NCBI RefSeq assembly: GCF_001458215.1
Contig: NZ_CYTW01000004.1
Span: forward strand, 62,001-126,000
Source of the DNA: Shimia thalassica
GTDB taxonomy: Bacteria > Pseudomonadota > Alphaproteobacteria > Rhodobacterales > Rhodobacteraceae
Length of the DNA: 64,000 nt
Reading direction: 5' to 3'
Both the position numbers and the translations under genes were made by a program. Shown in pieces: positions 61,998 through 64,000 of this stretch. Each line of letters opens with the position of its first letter. The first letter of the stretch is position 1. The notes under the pieces are model-generated. The model searched no databases, was not told the origin of the DNA, and saw only the letters and a program-made list of their open reading frames with translations.

Positions 61998-62711
61998 ATG
62001 GAATATCTCTTTGCATATGGCGCTGGATTGCTGACGTTGATCAATCCCTGCGTATTACCCGTCTTGCCGATTGTGTTGGCAACGGCGCTTCAAGCCAGCA
62101 AATACGGCCCTGTCGCACTGGCTGCAGGCATGAGCCTGTCCTTTGTGGTGCTGGGCATGGGTGTCACCACCTTTGGCTACGCAATCGGGCTTGGACCCGA
62201 GGATATCGCCAGCGCAGGTGCGTTTTTGATGATTGCCTTTGGTGTCATCCTGTTGGTCCCGCGGTTTTCAACTGCGTTTTCGACAGCCACCGCTGGCGTC
62301 GCTTCAAGCGCCGACGCGGGATTGGATCAAGTGGACCGATCCACCCTGCGTGGTCAGTTTATGGGGGGCGTGCTGCTCGGTGCCGTCTGGAGCCCCTGCG
62401 TCGGCCCGACATTGGGTGGCGCGATATCCCTGGCCAGCCAAGGAGAAAGCCTTCTCCGCGCGACGCTGATCATGACGTTCTTTGCGCTGGGTGTGTCCTC
62501 GATTATTCTGGCCCTTGGGTACGGTGCGCGATCCGCACTGCAACGCCGCCAAGACCTCATGCGCAAGATTGCCGCGTCGGCCCGTCCGTTTATGGGCGTC
62601 ATGTTTATCGCCGTCGGTCTGATGCTTTTCTTTAACCTTCACCACTCGATCGAAGCCTGGCTCGTCAACATAATGCCTGCCTGGTTGCTTGATCTGTCCG
62701 TATCTATCTAA
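61998..62711 (+). CDS. ccdA: CcdA-like transmembrane thiol-disulfide carrier
   Basis: A 237-residue protein with six or seven membrane helices of the CcdA/DsbD-beta family. The two redox cysteines are Cys18 in LINPCVLPVLP and Cys134 in WSPCVGPTLGG, both at the conserved positions next to proline. It carries electrons from cytoplasmic thioredoxin to periplasmic thiol proteins, used for cytochrome c maturation or repair of sulfur-handling proteins. The next gene, 17 bases later, encodes its likely thioredoxin-like partner. Confidence 0.9.
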   Translation: MEYLFAYGAGLLTLINPCVLPVLPIVLATALQASKYGPVALAAGMSLSFVVLGMGVTTFGYAIGLGPEDIASAGAFLMIAFGVILLVPRFSTAFSTATAGVASSADAGLDQVDRSTLRGQFMGGVLLGAVWSPCVGPTLGGAISLASQGESLLRATLIMTFFALGVSSIILALGYGARSALQRRQDLMRKIAASARPFMGVMFIAVGLMLFFNLHHSIEAWLVNIMPAWLLDLSVSI

Positions 62712-62728
62712 TTCACAGGAGACTCGTC

Positions 62729-63145
62729 ATGAAACGCAGAGACTTTATCCTGAGTGGCACAGCCACTCTCGCGTCTGCAGCACTGCCAAACCTTGCAATT
62801 GCCGCAGTAGAATATGCGCCCGGCCTTGTTCAAAAGCGTCTCGATGCCGGCGACACCGTGTTCCTTGATTTCAAGGCGGATTGGTGTGGCACCTGCAAGG
62901 CCCAAGAGCGCGTTATCAATGCCCTGAAATCCGAAAACGGCGACTATGAGAAGAACATCACCTTCGTCAATGTCGACTGGGACGCCTATTCCAAGGCTGA
63001 TCTGACAAAACGGCTCAAGATTCCACGTCGCTCGACGCTGGTTGTCCTGAAAGGCAACAAGGAACTGGGTCGCATCGTGGCCGGCACATCCAAAGACCAA
63101 ATCAAAGATTTGATGGACACCGCTCTTACTGCATCGGTTGCATAA
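62729..63145 (+). CDS. Exported thioredoxin-like protein with CGTC motif
   Basis: A 138-residue thioredoxin-fold protein. The N-terminus KRRDFILSG followed by a hydrophobic stretch to about residue 26 looks like a twin-arginine (Tat) or lipoprotein-free signal peptide cut near AIA-AV. The redox pair is Cys53-Gly-Thr-Cys56 in DWCGTCK, and IPRRSTLVVLKG supplies the cis-Pro region, here with Arg before the Ser-Thr. It would receive electrons from the CcdA protein encoded just upstream and reduce a periplasmic target. Export by Tat implies folding before transport. Confidence 0.82.
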   Translation: MKRRDFILSGTATLASAALPNLAIAAVEYAPGLVQKRLDAGDTVFLDFKADWCGTCKAQERVINALKSENGDYEKNITFVNVDWDAYSKADLTKRLKIPRRSTLVVLKGNKELGRIVAGTSKDQIKDLMDTALTASVA

Positions 63146-63165
63146 GACACGCGGCCCATACTTTG

Positions 63166-63187
63166 ACCGAGGGTTTCAGCCCTCGGT
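63166..63187 (+). terminator. Hairpin between thioredoxin and LysR genes, probable terminator
   Basis: ACCGAGGG at 63166-63173 pairs perfectly with CCCTCGGT at 63180-63187, loop TTTCAG. It includes the stop codon of the convergent LysR gene. The following bases are only partly T-rich (TTCC), so termination strength is uncertain. Confidence 0.45.
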
Positions 63188-64000
63188 TTCCCCACCTGTT
63201 TCCGCTTGTGTCACCAGCCAATCACGCACCTTTTCGGCTTGGGGGATCATCGGAACGCGTTTGGACCACACCAGATAATACCCGGCACCAGTACGCCACG
63301 CCCATTCGGTTTTTGCCGCCAACAGGCCTTGGGCAATCAACTGGCGGGTGACATGGCGCCAGCCAAACGCGAAACCTTCGCCCGCCATGGCAGCCTGAAG
63401 CACCAAAGCATAATCGTTTAATCGCAGACCGGCTTTGGGGGCTTGATCCTGAATTTTGTGGTGGGCAAACCAGTCTTTCCAAGTGGGGCGTTCACGGATC
63501 GGCTCTTCGAGGTGGATCAGCCTTTCGTGCAGAAGATTCGGCACCGTTGTGAGGTTCACAGCAGCGGCCATGACTCTTGGACTGGCTATCGGATAAATGA
63601 CTTCCGGCGCGATCAGCACACTTTCGCACTCTGGCCATTCTCCATACCCACGCCTTATGCCAAGGCTGATGTCTTCTGCATCCAGATCCGGATCCCGATC
63701 ACTTGTCTGAAGCCGCAGATCAATACCGGGATTGGCGTCATGAAAGGCTTCGAGCCGGGGCACCATCCAGTAATTTGCGAAAGCTGTTGAAACCGAAAGC
63801 GTGACGTGATCGTTTTGCCCTCGTTGATGAACGGCACGCGCTGACGCCAGAATACGCTCTAGCGCGACGGAAACGTCTGAAAACAAGCGTTCTCCGGCGG
63901 GTGTCAAACATACGGATCGATGAGCACGCAAGAACAGCTTAACACCCAAAGACTCTTCCATCTGGCGGATGGCGGCACTGACCGCAGGCTGTTGCACATT
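63176..64000 (-). CDS. LysR-family transcriptional regulator (partial, N-terminus missing)
   Basis: The last 274 residues of a LysR protein whose start lies beyond the right edge. The visible part begins inside the recognition helix (VQQPAVSAAIRQMEESLG), then LFLRAHRSVCLTPAGERLFSD and the effector-binding domain to the C-terminus. The DNA-binding start suggests GcvA-like relatives. It is convergent with the thioredoxin gene. Its target genes are probably outside the window on the other side. Confidence 0.88.
   Translation of the reverse strand, partial: NVQQPAVSAAIRQMEESLGVKLFLRAHRSVCLTPAGERLFSDVSVALERILASARAVHQRGQNDHVTLSVSTAFANYWMVPRLEAFHDANPGIDLRLQTSDRDPDLDAEDISLGIRRGYGEWPECESVLIAPEVIYPIASPRVMAAAVNLTTVPNLLHERLIHLEEPIRERPTWKDWFAHHKIQDQAPKAGLRLNDYALVLQAAMAGEGFAFGWRHVTRQLIAQGLLAAKTEWAWRTGAGYYLVWSKRVPMIPQAEKVRDWLVTQAETGGETEG

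Overview
The window looks like chromosome of a marine alphaproteobacterium of the Roseobacter group (Rhodobacteraceae). Supporting this are a petP/petR-type regulator pair next to ilvE, a non-pyrrolysine MttB-family protein, several GlxA-type AraC regulators, a CaiD-like carnitine gene set and moderate GC content. The identification rests on gene content and recognised protein families only. Genes are densely packed on both strands. I saw no rRNA, tRNA, CRISPR array, insertion sequence or phage gene. The genes at both ends are cut by the window edge.

The most unusual region is 4.7-18.3 kb. A tightly coupled plus-strand operon (4717-11660) encodes a serine-palmitoyltransferase-like alpha-oxoamine synthase, a secreted DUF4833-like protein, inositol-3-phosphate synthase, a 3-ketodihydrosphingosine-reductase-like SDR, a divergent CdsA-like cytidylyltransferase and an LptF/LptG-like permease pair. 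Next to it lie a sugar-phosphate nucleotidyltransferase (minus), then a PimA-like GT4 glycosyltransferase, an FGGY kinase and a CDP-alcohol phosphotransferase with an intact catalytic motif (plus). A half-ABC exporter and a small polytopic membrane protein follow on the minus strand. Together they read as a pathway that makes a sphingoid base, makes and activates an inositol or polyol headgroup, joins and glycosylates them, and exports the lipid. No ceramide synthase or acyl carrier protein is visible, so the pathway is incomplete here or finished elsewhere.

Other blocks: 0-3.9 kb is an oligopeptide-type ABC importer. 18.5-26.8 kb is a catabolic island for methylated-amine-like or amino-acid-like compounds (TauD-like oxygenase, MttB, FAD oxidase, aldehyde dehydrogenase, DHDPS-family lyase, GntR and GlxA regulators). 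27-28.4 kb is an MFS exporter with a histidine-rich tail. 28.5-31.7 kb holds gmd, a GDP-fucose-synthase-like gene and a ColD-like dehydratase, which together fit GDP-colitose synthesis. 31.7-35.0 kb is thiBPQ under a TPP riboswitch. 35.3-47.7 kb is mainly core metabolism (aroC, matB, ilvE, petPR, xseB-ispA-dxs).

48-53.7 kb is a carnitine/crotonobetaine-type CoA pathway with a divergent GlxA regulator. 53.8-59.4 kb has a class II aldolase, a LysR regulator, a VOC protein and an ade-amn pair that would convert AMP to adenine and then hypoxanthine. The right end has HU, a GT2 glycosyltransferase, an EamA exporter, a CcdA-thioredoxin pair and a truncated LysR gene. Functions are assigned from motifs and remembered family resemblance; no database search was run.
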